The notes below the pieces were generated by a model. That model made no database searches and had not been told where the DNA came from. It saw only the letters and a list, made by a program, of their open reading frames with translations. From contig NZ_CP055305.1 of assembly GCF_013377995.1 (NCBI RefSeq), positions 2,105,357-2,169,356 on the forward strand: a stretch of DNA of 64,000 nucleotides. The letters run 5' to 3'. Shown here piece after piece: positions 1-7,978 of this stretch (position 1 is its first letter; each line of letters begins with the position of its first letter). The position numbers and the translations under genes are program-made. The stretch comes from Mannheimia pernigra (lineage in GTDB: Bacteria > Pseudomonadota > Gammaproteobacteria > Enterobacterales > Pasteurellaceae).

Positions 1-77
1 AACGCACTTTTAATACGTTAAACTCTACCAAAGAGCAACTTAACGCATTAGAAGATTTTGTTAAATTGATTCTTTAG
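1..77 (+). CDS. dusB: tRNA-dihydrouridine synthase B, C-terminal end (partial)
   Basis: An open frame enters from the left edge (frame beginning at base 3) and stops with TAG at 75-77. The visible 24 residues begin RTFN and end in a Leu/Glu-rich helix. This resembles the C-terminus of DusB, the flavin enzyme that reduces uridine to dihydrouridine in tRNA. The call leans on position: dusB-fis is the usual gammaproteobacterial order, and fis begins 28 bases downstream. Only the tail is visible, so domain evidence is absent. Confidence 0.6.
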   Translation, partial: RTFNTLNSTKEQLNALEDFVKLIL

Positions 78-105
78 AATCTTAATAATAAAGTTGGATA
101 AAAAA

Positions 106-402
106 ATGTTAGAACAACAACCTACACAAAACCCATTAACAGTAACAATGTTAAATTCACAAGCACAACAGGTTAACAAACCTCTGCGTGATAACGTGAA
201 AGCAGCATTAAAAAACTATCTATCTCAATTAAATGGTGAAGATCCAACAGAATTATACGAATTAGTATTATCTGAAATCGAACACCCAATGTTAGATATG
301 GTGATGCAATATACTCGCGGCAATCAAACTCGTGCAGCAACAATGCTAGGCATTAACCGCGGTACATTACGTAAAAAATTAAAAAAATACGGTATGGGTT
401 AA
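106..402 (+). CDS. fis: DNA-binding protein Fis
   Basis: Fis is a small homodimeric nucleoid protein that bends DNA, activates rRNA promoters in fast growth and assists site-specific recombination. The 98-residue product has the expected length. It ends with the very conserved helix-turn-helix and C-terminus (TRGNQTRAATMLGINRGTLR, then KKLKKYGMG). I start at ATG 106 (MLEQQ), as in Haemophilus Fis; a TTG four codons upstream would only add MDKK. It follows dusB closely, as in E. coli, where the two are cotranscribed. Very confident. Confidence 0.97.
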   Translation: MLEQQPTQNPLTVTMLNSQAQQVNKPLRDNVKAALKNYLSQLNGEDPTELYELVLSEIEHPMLDMVMQYTRGNQTRAATMLGINRGTLRKKLKKYGMG

Positions 403-421
403 TCTAAAACTCATAAAAAAA

Positions 422-465
422 TGCACCTTAAACAGTCTTGATAAACTGATTAAGGTGCAATTTTT
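422..465 (+). terminator. Intrinsic terminator after fis
   Basis: An inverted repeat (TGCACCTTAA ... TTAAGGTGCA) about 20 bases after the fis stop is followed by TTTTT. It probably ends the dusB-fis transcript. Confidence 0.8.
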
Positions 466-474
466 AAGTAAAGA

Positions 475-507
475 AAAACGCTAAATATTATCTATTTAGC
501 GTTTTTT
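475..507 (-). terminator. Intrinsic terminator after tbpA
   Basis: A 13-bp stem (AAAACGCTAAATA / TATTTAGCGTTTT, 5-base loop) lies just past the tbpA stop. It has T-runs on both sides, so it can stop transcription from tbpA and back up the fis terminator. Confidence 0.75.
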
Positions 508-517
508 CTTTTTAGTT

Positions 518-3316
518 TTAGAACTTCATCTCAAATGCAAGGCTGAAATTACGTCCTGGTGCTGCGAAACGAGTGTAGTTATTACCCGTATCTTGGTTTA
601 TTGCAGTACTAGATGATTGGCGGACTGATTCCCAAGTACTGTATTTACGATTCATCAGGTTATAAATACCCGCTCGTAGGGTATAGTTTTTATAATTAAC
701 ATAACCGGTTAAATCGTGTGTATACCAAGAACCAGTCACTTTTCCACCTAAATCAACACGATGGATACCATAGTGACGGGTACCTTTAATTTCATCAGCA
801 TTTTTTGCTTTAGAATACGTGGTTGTCAAATTAATTCCCCATTTTTGTTCAGGGTGATCATAACCAACACCTAATACATATTTACCTGGTTGAATAGCCT
901 CTAAAGTTGGGTCATTTACAGCGTGTAATGTCGGATCATTAAGGCTACGTTTTTTCACTTTAACTTTATTGTAAGCTAAGTGTGCATTAAAGCCATCAGG
1001 AATAAAAGACATTAAGCCGTGAAGATCCCATTTTGAGACAACATTAATACCATTTAATGTTACATCTTGCACATTATGATAATTATCAATACAGGTTACC
1101 GTACTGTCATCTTTTTTACAGGCTTCGGCGATCATCCCCTTATACTGATTATGGAAGTAACTAAGATCGATATAACCAAAATTGCCTTTAAAGCTAATGC
1201 CAAATTCGTGGTTAATAGATTTTTCTACGTTTAAACGACGATTACGATGCTCTCTTTGAAGAGACTCATCATTCGTGTTACCGATATGTTTACGCTTTCC
1301 ATACAGTTCATAGAATGCTGGTACTCTAAACCCATTCGAGATACGGTAAGAGAACGAGACAAAATCTGTTGGTTTGAGCGTTATACCGCTATTCCAAGAC
1401 CAATTACGATACGTTTTACTAACTGTCCAAGGATCTGAAGATTTAAAACGATGTTCATCAAATCGTACTCCAAGCCCTAAATCAACATATTGACTACTCA
1501 TTAAATCACGTAAGCCAATAAAGCGATTATGCCCTTTAATAGTACGAGTTTCACAGTTAAGAATACCACCACGACTGTTGTTACAAAGCGATTTTGTCAC
1601 AATGCTGCGAGGCTTACGCACATAAACATCTGGGTTATCCAAACGTCCTTGTCCACTTTCGTGAATATAACCCGCTTCCGTATATTGAGCGTGCCAATCA
1701 CCGCGTTCAAGATCAGAACTGAATTTATCCAAACCAATATTGAAATTAAATTTATGTTGCTGTTTAAACCAATCTCGACCAGCGGTAACGGCTTTACTTA
1801 AATCTAGCTGGATGGTCTGATGTTTTTCACGATAAGTATTTTTCTCAGTTTCATACATAGACCAAGGCTTGTCTAAACTTGGGCGGCAATGCTTGCTCAC
1901 AACTGGATAGTCGCTACAATGCAAGCGGTGCATCTTACTATGTAAAGCAATATCTTGTTTGTCCCAACTTAGTGTTGCCTTGTCTAACCAAGTCGGCTTC
2001 TCTACTTGATATTCATACTTTAATCCAACACGACGTTTATAGTGACGCTCATCGAAAAATTTAGCTCTACTATATCGAGTACCGTAAGGAATAGTCTTAT
2101 CGAAAACCAATCCATTTAATAAAATATCACCTTCGTACACTTGACTTAATTTATAGAGATTATCCGTACTCGGATTAATGTCATTTTTAGTATAGTAAGC
2201 TGGCGTTTGCATATCACGAATATCATAACGTTGAGCTGTATTTTCAAATACTGTGCCTAAGTAGTGATATGGCGTAAAACGATAGCCAAATTTAAGAAAT
2301 ACGGAATTGCTTTTGTAGTCCATAGGATTCGGTGCAATTCTATCTTTACCTGTATATTCATTCGCAGAAAGCGTCTCTTTTCTATAGGGTATTTGAGCCA
2401 ATTGTTGTTTTTCAGCTGCTGACAATTCAGGTGATTCCCTAGATGTAAAGTTATCATTATTGATCTTCACATCCGCTCTTGGTGTACAACTTGCTGGTGT
2501 CGAGCAATTATCTTTAATAATAAAGAAACGACCGCCTGGTTGCTCCAATTGACTACCAGGACTAAGATTATAGCGATTTTCATAGCCAGTTAAACGAGCA
2601 ATTTGATGTTGGATATTATAAGCTTCACTATGAATTTTTGTTTCCTTAGCGTGACGATGTGTGGCAATCACTAAGGCATCAAATCCACTAGACTGACCAG
2701 CCATCGCAATTGATTGCATCAATTCACTATTTTTGCCTACATAGGCAGTTTTGGTATCCAATCCCCAATTTTGACCCTCTTTAATAATATCTTGAGAATC
2801 TTTAGAACGAAAACCAATTGCACCACCTAACGCACCTGATCCATATTCAGCAGAACTTGCCCCTTTGCTCAACTCAATCGAACGAATATTTTCATATTCA
2901 ATTTCGTTGATTGCTCCGCCATTCGCCTGAGAACCTGAAGTATTATAGTGTTGTGCTTGTGGCAAACCGTCCACCAACATTGCCACTCTATTTTTATCTA
3001 CACCACGAATAGCATAACCACTACTTGCCCCTCTCCCCTGTTCTACCACAGAAATACCAGGATCGTAACGTGTTAAATCTCGAATCCTCAAAATTTGATT
3101 TTTGCTCATTTCATCATAATTTTTAACGACTTTACCCAAGCCTGTTACTTCATTTTGTCTCTCATGAGCGTAGCGGCTCTCAGTCACAACAACTTCATCG
3201 AGAACTGCAGAATGATCGTTTGTCATTTGATGTTCATTAGCAAATAATTGAGAGTGTGAGACGGAAAAAATGACTGCTATAGCAATCGGCGAATAATGGA
3301 AAGTATGTTCTTTCAT
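518..3316 (-). CDS. tbpA: Transferrin-binding protein A, TonB-dependent outer-membrane receptor
   Basis: TbpA is the TonB-dependent channel that, with lipoprotein TbpB, strips iron from host transferrin and moves it across the outer membrane. The 932-residue product has an N-terminal signal sequence (about residues 1-26, ending ...LFA). A TonB box (DEVVVTES, residues 40-47) follows, then a plug domain containing YAIRGVDKNRVAMLVDGLP. The large cysteine-bearing barrel ends in the terminal Phe typical of outer-membrane proteins. It lies 85 bases downstream of tbpB in the same direction, so the two form a tbpBA operon. An AAAGGAT ribosome site precedes the ATG. The haemoglobin/lactoferrin receptors are relatives, but the tbpB partner fixes the transferrin assignment. 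Confidence 0.93.
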   Translation of the reverse strand: MKEHTFHYSPIAIAVIFSVSHSQLFANEHQMTNDHSAVLDEVVVTESRYAHERQNEVTGLGKVVKNYDEMSKNQILRIRDLTRYDPGISVVEQGRGASSGYAIRGVDKNRVAMLVDGLPQAQHYNTSGSQANGGAINEIEYENIRSIELSKGASSAEYGSGALGGAIGFRSKDSQDIIKEGQNWGLDTKTAYVGKNSELMQSIAMAGQSSGFDALVIATHRHAKETKIHSEAYNIQHQIARLTGYENRYNLSPGSQLEQPGGRFFIIKDNCSTPASCTPRADVKINNDNFTSRESPELSAAEKQQLAQIPYRKETLSANEYTGKDRIAPNPMDYKSNSVFLKFGYRFTPYHYLGTVFENTAQRYDIRDMQTPAYYTKNDINPSTDNLYKLSQVYEGDILLNGLVFDKTIPYGTRYSRAKFFDERHYKRRVGLKYEYQVEKPTWLDKATLSWDKQDIALHSKMHRLHCSDYPVVSKHCRPSLDKPWSMYETEKNTYREKHQTIQLDLSKAVTAGRDWFKQQHKFNFNIGLDKFSSDLERGDWHAQYTEAGYIHESGQGRLDNPDVYVRKPRSIVTKSLCNNSRGGILNCETRTIKGHNRFIGLRDLMSSQYVDLGLGVRFDEHRFKSSDPWTVSKTYRNWSWNSGITLKPTDFVSFSYRISNGFRVPAFYELYGKRKHIGNTNDESLQREHRNRRLNVEKSINHEFGISFKGNFGYIDLSYFHNQYKGMIAEACKKDDSTVTCIDNYHNVQDVTLNGINVVSKWDLHGLMSFIPDGFNAHLAYNKVKVKKRSLNDPTLHAVNDPTLEAIQPGKYVLGVGYDHPEQKWGINLTTTYSKAKNADEIKGTRHYGIHRVDLGGKVTGSWYTHDLTGYVNYKNYTLRAGIYNLMNRKYSTWESVRQSSSTAINQDTGNNYTRFAAPGRNFSLAFEMKF

Positions 3317-3360
3317 TGTTTTATTTATCCTTTAGATTTTACATTTTTTTGGCGAAAATT

Positions 3361-3380
3361 ACCCGCTTGTTAGAGCGGGT
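3361..3380 (-). promoter_or_regulatory. Hairpin between tbpB and tbpA
   Basis: A 7-bp stem (ACCCGCT / AGCGGGT, 6-base loop) lies in the 85-base tbpB-tbpA gap. On the minus strand it is followed by AATTTT, too weak for a full terminator. It could shield the 3' end of tbpB mRNA or lower tbpA expression relative to tbpB. The stem contains a one-mismatch copy of the uptake signal. Confidence 0.45.
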
Positions 3381-3401
3381 AAGTCTTGGCTTATTCTCTA
3401 C

Positions 3402-5171
3402 CTAGCGTTTTCCACCGAAAGTGATACTCACTTTATCTTTATTAGTTTCTGCACTATGCACAATGCCGCCTAATTCAGCAGCTTGCGGACCATAAAAACC
3501 ACCTTCAAATTTGGCATTAAGATGAACAACTGTACCACCAGCTGTACTCTTATTATCAATATTAAAGCCTTTTTCACCCGTTTTTGCTGTACCGCTAAAA
3601 CCATTGCCTTCAATCTTTCCATCTAATGTCAGCATCGGATTTGTCTCTAAACCATCATTCGCAATCAATTTACCTTCAATCTTCTTATCGGCAAAATTCA
3701 CATCAAATATAGAACGAGTGCCATGAGCTTTATCACTTGGCGAATCACCACCTACACCCCCATTCTTACTACGAATAATTCCATCCCAAGTACCAGTATA
3801 ACGATAAATACGAGCCTCTTTTGGTAAATCAGCAACTGCCGTACGTTCACCCACTAAGTATTGATGCCCGTCTTTATTATCTTGGCTGTCTTGTTCAAAT
3901 GTGCCGAATTTAACATAGTCTAAATTATTACAACAGACTGAAATTTTGTAATCTTTACCATTTATATTTTTTGTTAATACTTGATAAAAATCCATATCAG
4001 CAAAACGTGTTTTTTCTTCTGGCAATAAAGCAATTTGAACACCATCAATAACTAAATGAGTTGCCAGACCAAAAGTATCCATATCTGATTTAGCCAAATC
4101 TTTCAAACTCACTTGCACTGAATCAAATTTCTTTTCGACCTTGTCTTCACCTTTTTCATCACGCTTACCCGCAAATACAACGAAAATTGATTTGTCATCT
4201 GCCAAAAATTTTCCCGCAAGTTCCTGAGCTTTATCGCCATAAAAACCGCCTTCTACTGTATTACTATCTTTACCAAAGTAAGGATCGTCTGTTTTTAAAG
4301 CCTTTGCCTTACCATTAAAGCGGTTTCCGTGGATATTCGCTTCTATCTTATAATGATCAGTAATTTCCTGCTTGTCCTTTTCCCTTGGATTTACATAGCC
4401 ATTTTTAGTTAAAGTACCTTTAAGCGTTTTATCGCTAAAATTAACCTCAAACTTACTACTATGCCCTATAGGATTGCCTTCCACCTCTGTATTTGCTTGG
4501 TTGTTTTCTGGCGTAGCCCCAACATTCGTACCAGCATCACCTCCTTCAAAATACTTACTTTTATTTTTTGCAGATGCATTAGTAGTAAAATCCCAAGTTC
4601 CTTCATAAGTTGCTATTTGGGTTGGGAAAGCTTTAGATGGTTGAGTGCCTAAATAATAAACATACCCTGTAGGGCCTGTTTTTAGAAGACGAGGTTCTCC
4701 TCGTTTACTTCTCTCGGTTGCAGCATCTAAATGAAGGAAATAACCCGAACGAACAAATTTCATCTCTCGCTTATGATGTAATTTTTTTCCATCGTGAGTA
4801 TGAATAATCAGGTCTTCATCATCACCAAGCTTTTTCACTTCTTCAAAAAGTTTTTTTACTTCTTTCTCAATATCTAACGACTCACCTACAATAGGCGTGA
4901 TCGCCTCAATCGCTCCATTTTCCTCTCCTGTGCCACCGAAGAAATTACGACGTGGAATTTTAGTTTGAAATCCTAAGGATGGTTGAGCTGAGCTTTCAGT
5001 CGAAGATATCGTTCTACGTTCTGATTTAGGTTGGGCTGTTGAGTCTTTAGAAGAGCTAGAATGAGATGGGCTTGCCTTAACTGAATTGGTATCAAAACTA
5101 CCACCGTTTGAAGTACAAGCCGAAAGTAGTACAGCATTCAATAAAATAACGCTATTTTTTATTTTAAACAC
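3402..5171 (-). CDS. tbpB: Transferrin-binding protein B, surface lipoprotein
   Basis: TbpB is the surface-exposed lipoprotein that captures iron-loaded transferrin and hands it to TbpA. The N-terminus is a lipoprotein signal with lipobox LLSAC (Cys19). The 589-residue protein shows the bilobed plan: an N-lobe barrel closing with GGFYGDKAQELAG and a C-lobe barrel closing with GGFYGPQAAELGG. It starts at GTG 5171, preceded at 6 bases by a strong AAGGAG. A Fur-box-like palindrome lies just upstream. No tonB-exbBD genes sit before it, unlike in A. pleuropneumoniae. Proteins of this fold reach the surface through Slam transporters, and a slam gene lies about 10 kb away. Confidence 0.93.
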   Translation of the reverse strand: MFKIKNSVILLNAVLLSACTSNGGSFDTNSVKASPSHSSSSKDSTAQPKSERRTISSTESSAQPSLGFQTKIPRRNFFGGTGEENGAIEAITPIVGESLDIEKEVKKLFEEVKKLGDDEDLIIHTHDGKKLHHKREMKFVRSGYFLHLDAATERSKRGEPRLLKTGPTGYVYYLGTQPSKAFPTQIATYEGTWDFTTNASAKNKSKYFEGGDAGTNVGATPENNQANTEVEGNPIGHSSKFEVNFSDKTLKGTLTKNGYVNPREKDKQEITDHYKIEANIHGNRFNGKAKALKTDDPYFGKDSNTVEGGFYGDKAQELAGKFLADDKSIFVVFAGKRDEKGEDKVEKKFDSVQVSLKDLAKSDMDTFGLATHLVIDGVQIALLPEEKTRFADMDFYQVLTKNINGKDYKISVCCNNLDYVKFGTFEQDSQDNKDGHQYLVGERTAVADLPKEARIYRYTGTWDGIIRSKNGGVGGDSPSDKAHGTRSIFDVNFADKKIEGKLIANDGLETNPMLTLDGKIEGNGFSGTAKTGEKGFNIDNKSTAGGTVVHLNAKFEGGFYGPQAAELGGIVHSAETNKDKVSITFGGKR

Positions 5172-5186
5172 AATTTTCTCCTTAAT

Positions 5187-5207
5187 TAAAAATGATTACC
5201 ATTTTAT
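5187..5207 (-). promoter_or_regulatory. Probable Fur box upstream of tbpBA
   Basis: On the minus strand the sequence ATAAAATGGTAATCATTTTT closely resembles the Fur consensus GATAATGATAATCATTATC, centred on the core TGGTAATCA. It lies about 20-35 bases before the tbpB start, where bound Fur-Fe2+ would block transcription. This fits the known iron repression of tbpBA. The fur gene is at 58229-58669. Confidence 0.7.
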
Positions 5208-5305
5208 TTATATAGAAGAACTGTGTAAATAGCTAGATTATATTTTTTTAGAGAGCCATCTTTTAAATAATAAAAATTGAAAAATAACGCCCATCTTCCT
5301 CTACA

Positions 5306-5971
5306 CTAAATGTGTGGAAAGCCGCCCAAATCTTTTAGTTTATTCACCATAGCACAAAATAGCTCTGTGGTCTTTTCGGTATCGTATAATGCTGAATGCG
5401 CTTGGTGTCCGTCAAAGTTAATTTGGGCAGCTTGGCAGGCTTTAACTAACACGGTTTGCCCATACATAAAACCAGCAAGTGTTGCGGTATCAAACATTGC
5501 AAAAGGGTGGAATGGATCACGTTTAGCGTTAATCCGCTTGATTGCTGCTTGTAAAAAACTCTGATCGAATGTGGCATTATGAGCCACAATAATCGCACGC
5601 TGGCAACCTTGTTCTTTCATCGCCCTACGCACCATTTTAAACATTTCAGGGATCGCAATATTCTCTGCCACCGCACCACGCAGGGGGTTATCAATATCAA
5701 TGCCGTTAAATTTAAGAGATTCGGGGTTGATATTTGCCCCTTCAAACGGTTTGATATGAAAATGGCATTTTTGATCTTCAACTAAATAGCCGTTTTCGTC
5801 CATTTTCACAGTAATTGCCGCCAGCTCCAATAACGCATCGGTTTGAGCATTTAGCCCTGCCGTTTCAACATCAATCACAACAGGCAAATAGCCACGAAAG
5901 CGATTTTTTAATAGATTATAATCGGTTGGTGGTGTAGTCGATTGAGGGATAGATTCAGTTATATTTTCCAT
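5306..5971 (-). CDS. rnt: Ribonuclease T
   Basis: RNase T is a DEDD-family 3'-5' exoribonuclease that trims tRNA, 5S and 23S rRNA ends and also removes 3' DNA overhangs. All exonuclease motifs are visible: Exo I DVET (near residue 35), Exo II HNATFD (about 130) and Exo III HSALYDTEKT with the H-x4-D pair (about 180). The 221 residues match the family length. It lies next to gloA, as in other gammaproteobacteria. It is followed by tbpB on the same strand but separated by 134 bases holding the tbpB control region. Confidence 0.93.
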   Translation of the reverse strand: MENITESIPQSTTPPTDYNLLKNRFRGYLPVVIDVETAGLNAQTDALLELAAITVKMDENGYLVEDQKCHFHIKPFEGANINPESLKFNGIDIDNPLRGAVAENIAIPEMFKMVRRAMKEQGCQRAIIVAHNATFDQSFLQAAIKRINAKRDPFHPFAMFDTATLAGFMYGQTVLVKACQAAQINFDGHQAHSALYDTEKTTELFCAMVNKLKDLGGFPHI

Positions 5972-5990
5972 TTTATTTCAACTTAAAAAT

Positions 5991-6036
5991 ACAAGCGGTC
6001 TGATTTGCAAAATTTTTTACAAATCCGACCGCTTGT
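5991..6036 (-). terminator. Inverted uptake-signal pair between gloA and rnt
   Basis: ACAAGCGGTC and its complement GACCGCTTGT face each other. An extended arm (GATTTG / CAAATC) and an A/T-rich loop lie between them. Such USS dyads commonly act as hairpin terminators in Pasteurellaceae; this one would end gloA transcription before rnt. Confidence 0.6.
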
Positions 6037-6052
6037 GACTATGTGAAAGGAA

Positions 6053-6460
6053 TTAGTTTCCTAATGCGGCTTGTGCGTTTTTATTTTCAATAAATTCGAT
6101 TTTGTAACCATCGGGATCTTCAGCAAATGCAATCACGGTTGTGCCGCCTAATACAGGGCCTGGCTCACGCGTAATATTACCGCCTGCGGCACGCACATCT
6201 TCAATCGTTTGATAAATATCATCAACGCCTAATGCGATATGACCATAAGCTGTGCCTAGTTCGTAGCTTTCCACACCCCAGTTGTAAGTCAGCTCAATGA
6301 CTGCACTTTCGCTTTCATCAGCATAACCTAAGAAAGCTAAAGAGTACTTGTATTGCTCGTTCTCACTTCTGCGTAATAAACGCATCCCTAATACTTCGGT
6401 ATAGAACTTAATTGAACGTTCTAAATCTCCAACACGTAACATTGTGTGTAAAATTCGCAT
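6053..6460 (-). CDS. gloA: Lactoylglutathione lyase (glyoxalase I)
   Basis: Glyoxalase I converts the methylglyoxal-glutathione hemithioacetal to S-lactoylglutathione, detoxifying methylglyoxal. The 135-residue product aligns without gaps to E. coli GloA in the parts I recall. The four metal ligands fall at His5, Glu56, His74 and Glu122. Conserved stretches are ELTYNWGV, YELGTAYGHIAL and EDPDGYKIEFIE. This is the small Ni/Co-type bacterial enzyme. Confidence 0.96.
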   Translation of the reverse strand: MRILHTMLRVGDLERSIKFYTEVLGMRLLRRSENEQYKYSLAFLGYADESESAVIELTYNWGVESYELGTAYGHIALGVDDIYQTIEDVRAAGGNITREPGPVLGGTTVIAFAEDPDGYKIEFIENKNAQAALGN

Positions 6461-6551
6461 ATTTTCTTTCCCCCTTGAAGTTAAAAAGTCTTGCGTATTA
6501 TGGCATAATTTGGGTTCGAAATCATTTTTCTTTATATTTTTGGGATTCCTT

Positions 6552-7370
6552 ATGGCTCACGATAACTATACGCCGTCAAAACTTGAAATTGCCACACACG
6601 CCGCCTTGCCAATGGTGTTAATGTTATTTATTGAAATGGTACTTAATTTTTACGCAGCCCCACGCAATGCAATTTTTATCTCTCCTTATTTATTGGCGTT
6701 TTTTGTGACTTCTTTAATTGCCCTCTTAGTGTTATGGAAAGGGGAAATTTGTCGTGGGCAAACCAACCGCCTCACTTTTATTTTGCCTTTTTTACTGATT
6801 TTTGCTGTGGGGAATTTTATTTATTCGATTGGCTTTACCCCCAAATACAACCCAATGGCAATTGCAAGCTTTGCTGCCATTTTATCTTGCCTAATCTATT
6901 TCCGCTTGCCCGAAGATGAAAATTTGTATAACACACTGATATATTGTGGATTTGGTATTGTTACGATTGGTATCATTGAATATTTAGCCATTTATTGGTT
7001 TGAGCTACGCTCACTATTTAATGGCATTCGTGCTAATAACTTCGCTCAAGTATTGCTCGGTATTTTATTAGCGGGTTGGTATTTAATGTTGGCAAAAAGC
7101 CGTTTAGAGGTTTTCTTGAAATTATTAGTCAAAGCCGCCTTGATTGCGTTGATACTCAACTACTGCTGGTCAGCATTCGTGCTATATCAATATCTACAAG
7201 TAATGCCTGAAATGTCGTTACTGCCATTTAGTCTCTATTTTGTCGCACAATTTGTTATTTTATCTATGTTGGCGTGGCTATTACTGGGAAAAAATATCAA
7301 AAATCCGACCGCTTGGACTATCTCAACCTTCCTTTCGATCTTATACCCTTTCACGAATGTGGTCATCTAA
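6552..7370 (+). CDS. Multi-pass inner-membrane protein of unknown function
   Basis: I do not recognise this family. The 272-residue product, started at ATG 6552 (MAHDNYTP), is almost entirely hydrophobic. It has about eight predicted membrane helices of roughly 20 residues, short polar loops (for example a GFTPKYNP turn and an RLPEDENLY loop) and no visible catalytic motif. A longer frame from 6444 would run through the promoter side of gloA and is less likely. It is divergent from gloA and followed by a good terminator, so it is probably a single-gene unit. Confidence 0.7.
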   Translation: MAHDNYTPSKLEIATHAALPMVLMLFIEMVLNFYAAPRNAIFISPYLLAFFVTSLIALLVLWKGEICRGQTNRLTFILPFLLIFAVGNFIYSIGFTPKYNPMAIASFAAILSCLIYFRLPEDENLYNTLIYCGFGIVTIGIIEYLAIYWFELRSLFNGIRANNFAQVLLGILLAGWYLMLAKSRLEVFLKLLVKAALIALILNYCWSAFVLYQYLQVMPEMSLLPFSLYFVAQFVILSMLAWLLLGKNIKNPTAWTISTFLSILYPFTNVVI

Positions 7371-7379
7371 CAAATCGTA

Positions 7380-7412
7380 CAATTACCGTAATATTGCGGT
7401 AATTGCTTTTTT
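7380..7412 (+). terminator. Intrinsic terminator
   Basis: The stem CAATTACCG / CGGTAATTG (8-base loop) followed by C and six T ends the membrane-protein transcript. Confidence 0.85.
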
Positions 7413-7441
7413 ATTCAAATTCAGCTCGCTTCGCAACTCTT

Positions 7442-7930
7442 TTAATTATCTAGTGATTCGTTGAATCTAACCATTTGATGATCTTTAAATTGCTGATAAA
7501 TATCGGCTAACTTTTCCCCTGTAGGTAATACCAATTCAGGATTTAAATCAAACATAGGTACAATCACAAATTCACGATTTTTCATTTCAATATGCGGCAC
7601 AGTTAAACGCTCGGTTTGAATTTGCTGATTGCCGTACAAAATAATATCTAAATCTAAAGTCCGCTCACCCCAACGGCGTAAACGCACCCTACCTTGTTCA
7701 TTTTCGATACTTTGTAGTTTGTCTAATAGTGCTATTGGCGACAAGTCTGTTTCAAATTTCACCACTGCATTTACATAATTGGGTTGATCTTGCGGCCCAA
7801 TCGGTTTCGAGCCGTAAAAAGGGCTGCTTTCCAAACGAATGGCAAATTTTTTCAATTTTCCGACCGCTTGTTTGATTTGTTCTAGCGGATCATCTAGGTT
7901 TGAGCCTAAGGCAATATAAACGGTTTCCAT
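7442..7930 (-). CDS. folK: HPPK: 2-amino-4-hydroxy-6-hydroxymethyldihydropteridine pyrophosphokinase
   Basis: HPPK transfers pyrophosphate from ATP to hydroxymethyl-dihydropterin in folate synthesis. The 162-residue product shows the N-terminal ALGSNL, the central PNYVNAVV, and the signature RWGERTLDLDIILYG with the two Mg-binding aspartates (about residues 93 and 95). It lies 48 bases after pcnB on the same strand, as in E. coli, where folK follows pcnB. An in-gene uptake signal sits near 7861. Confidence 0.95.
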   Translation of the reverse strand: METVYIALGSNLDDPLEQIKQAVGKLKKFAIRLESSPFYGSKPIGPQDQPNYVNAVVKFETDLSPIALLDKLQSIENEQGRVRLRRWGERTLDLDIILYGNQQIQTERLTVPHIEMKNREFVIVPMFDLNPELVLPTGEKLADIYQQFKDHQMVRFNESLDN

Positions 7931-7978
7931 AGTTTTCCTTTGTAAAAACGGGCAGTCAGATTGGTCTGCCCGACGAAA

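Noticed and set aside
1247..2064. Plus-strand ORFs of 60-90 residues opposite tbpA
   Set aside because: They are antisense shadows without ribosome sites or recognisable sequence.
6444..6551. N-terminal extension of the membrane protein into the gloA start region
   Set aside because: It overlaps gloA and its upstream control region. ATG 6552 begins a typical polar start before the first membrane helix, although its ribosome site is weak.
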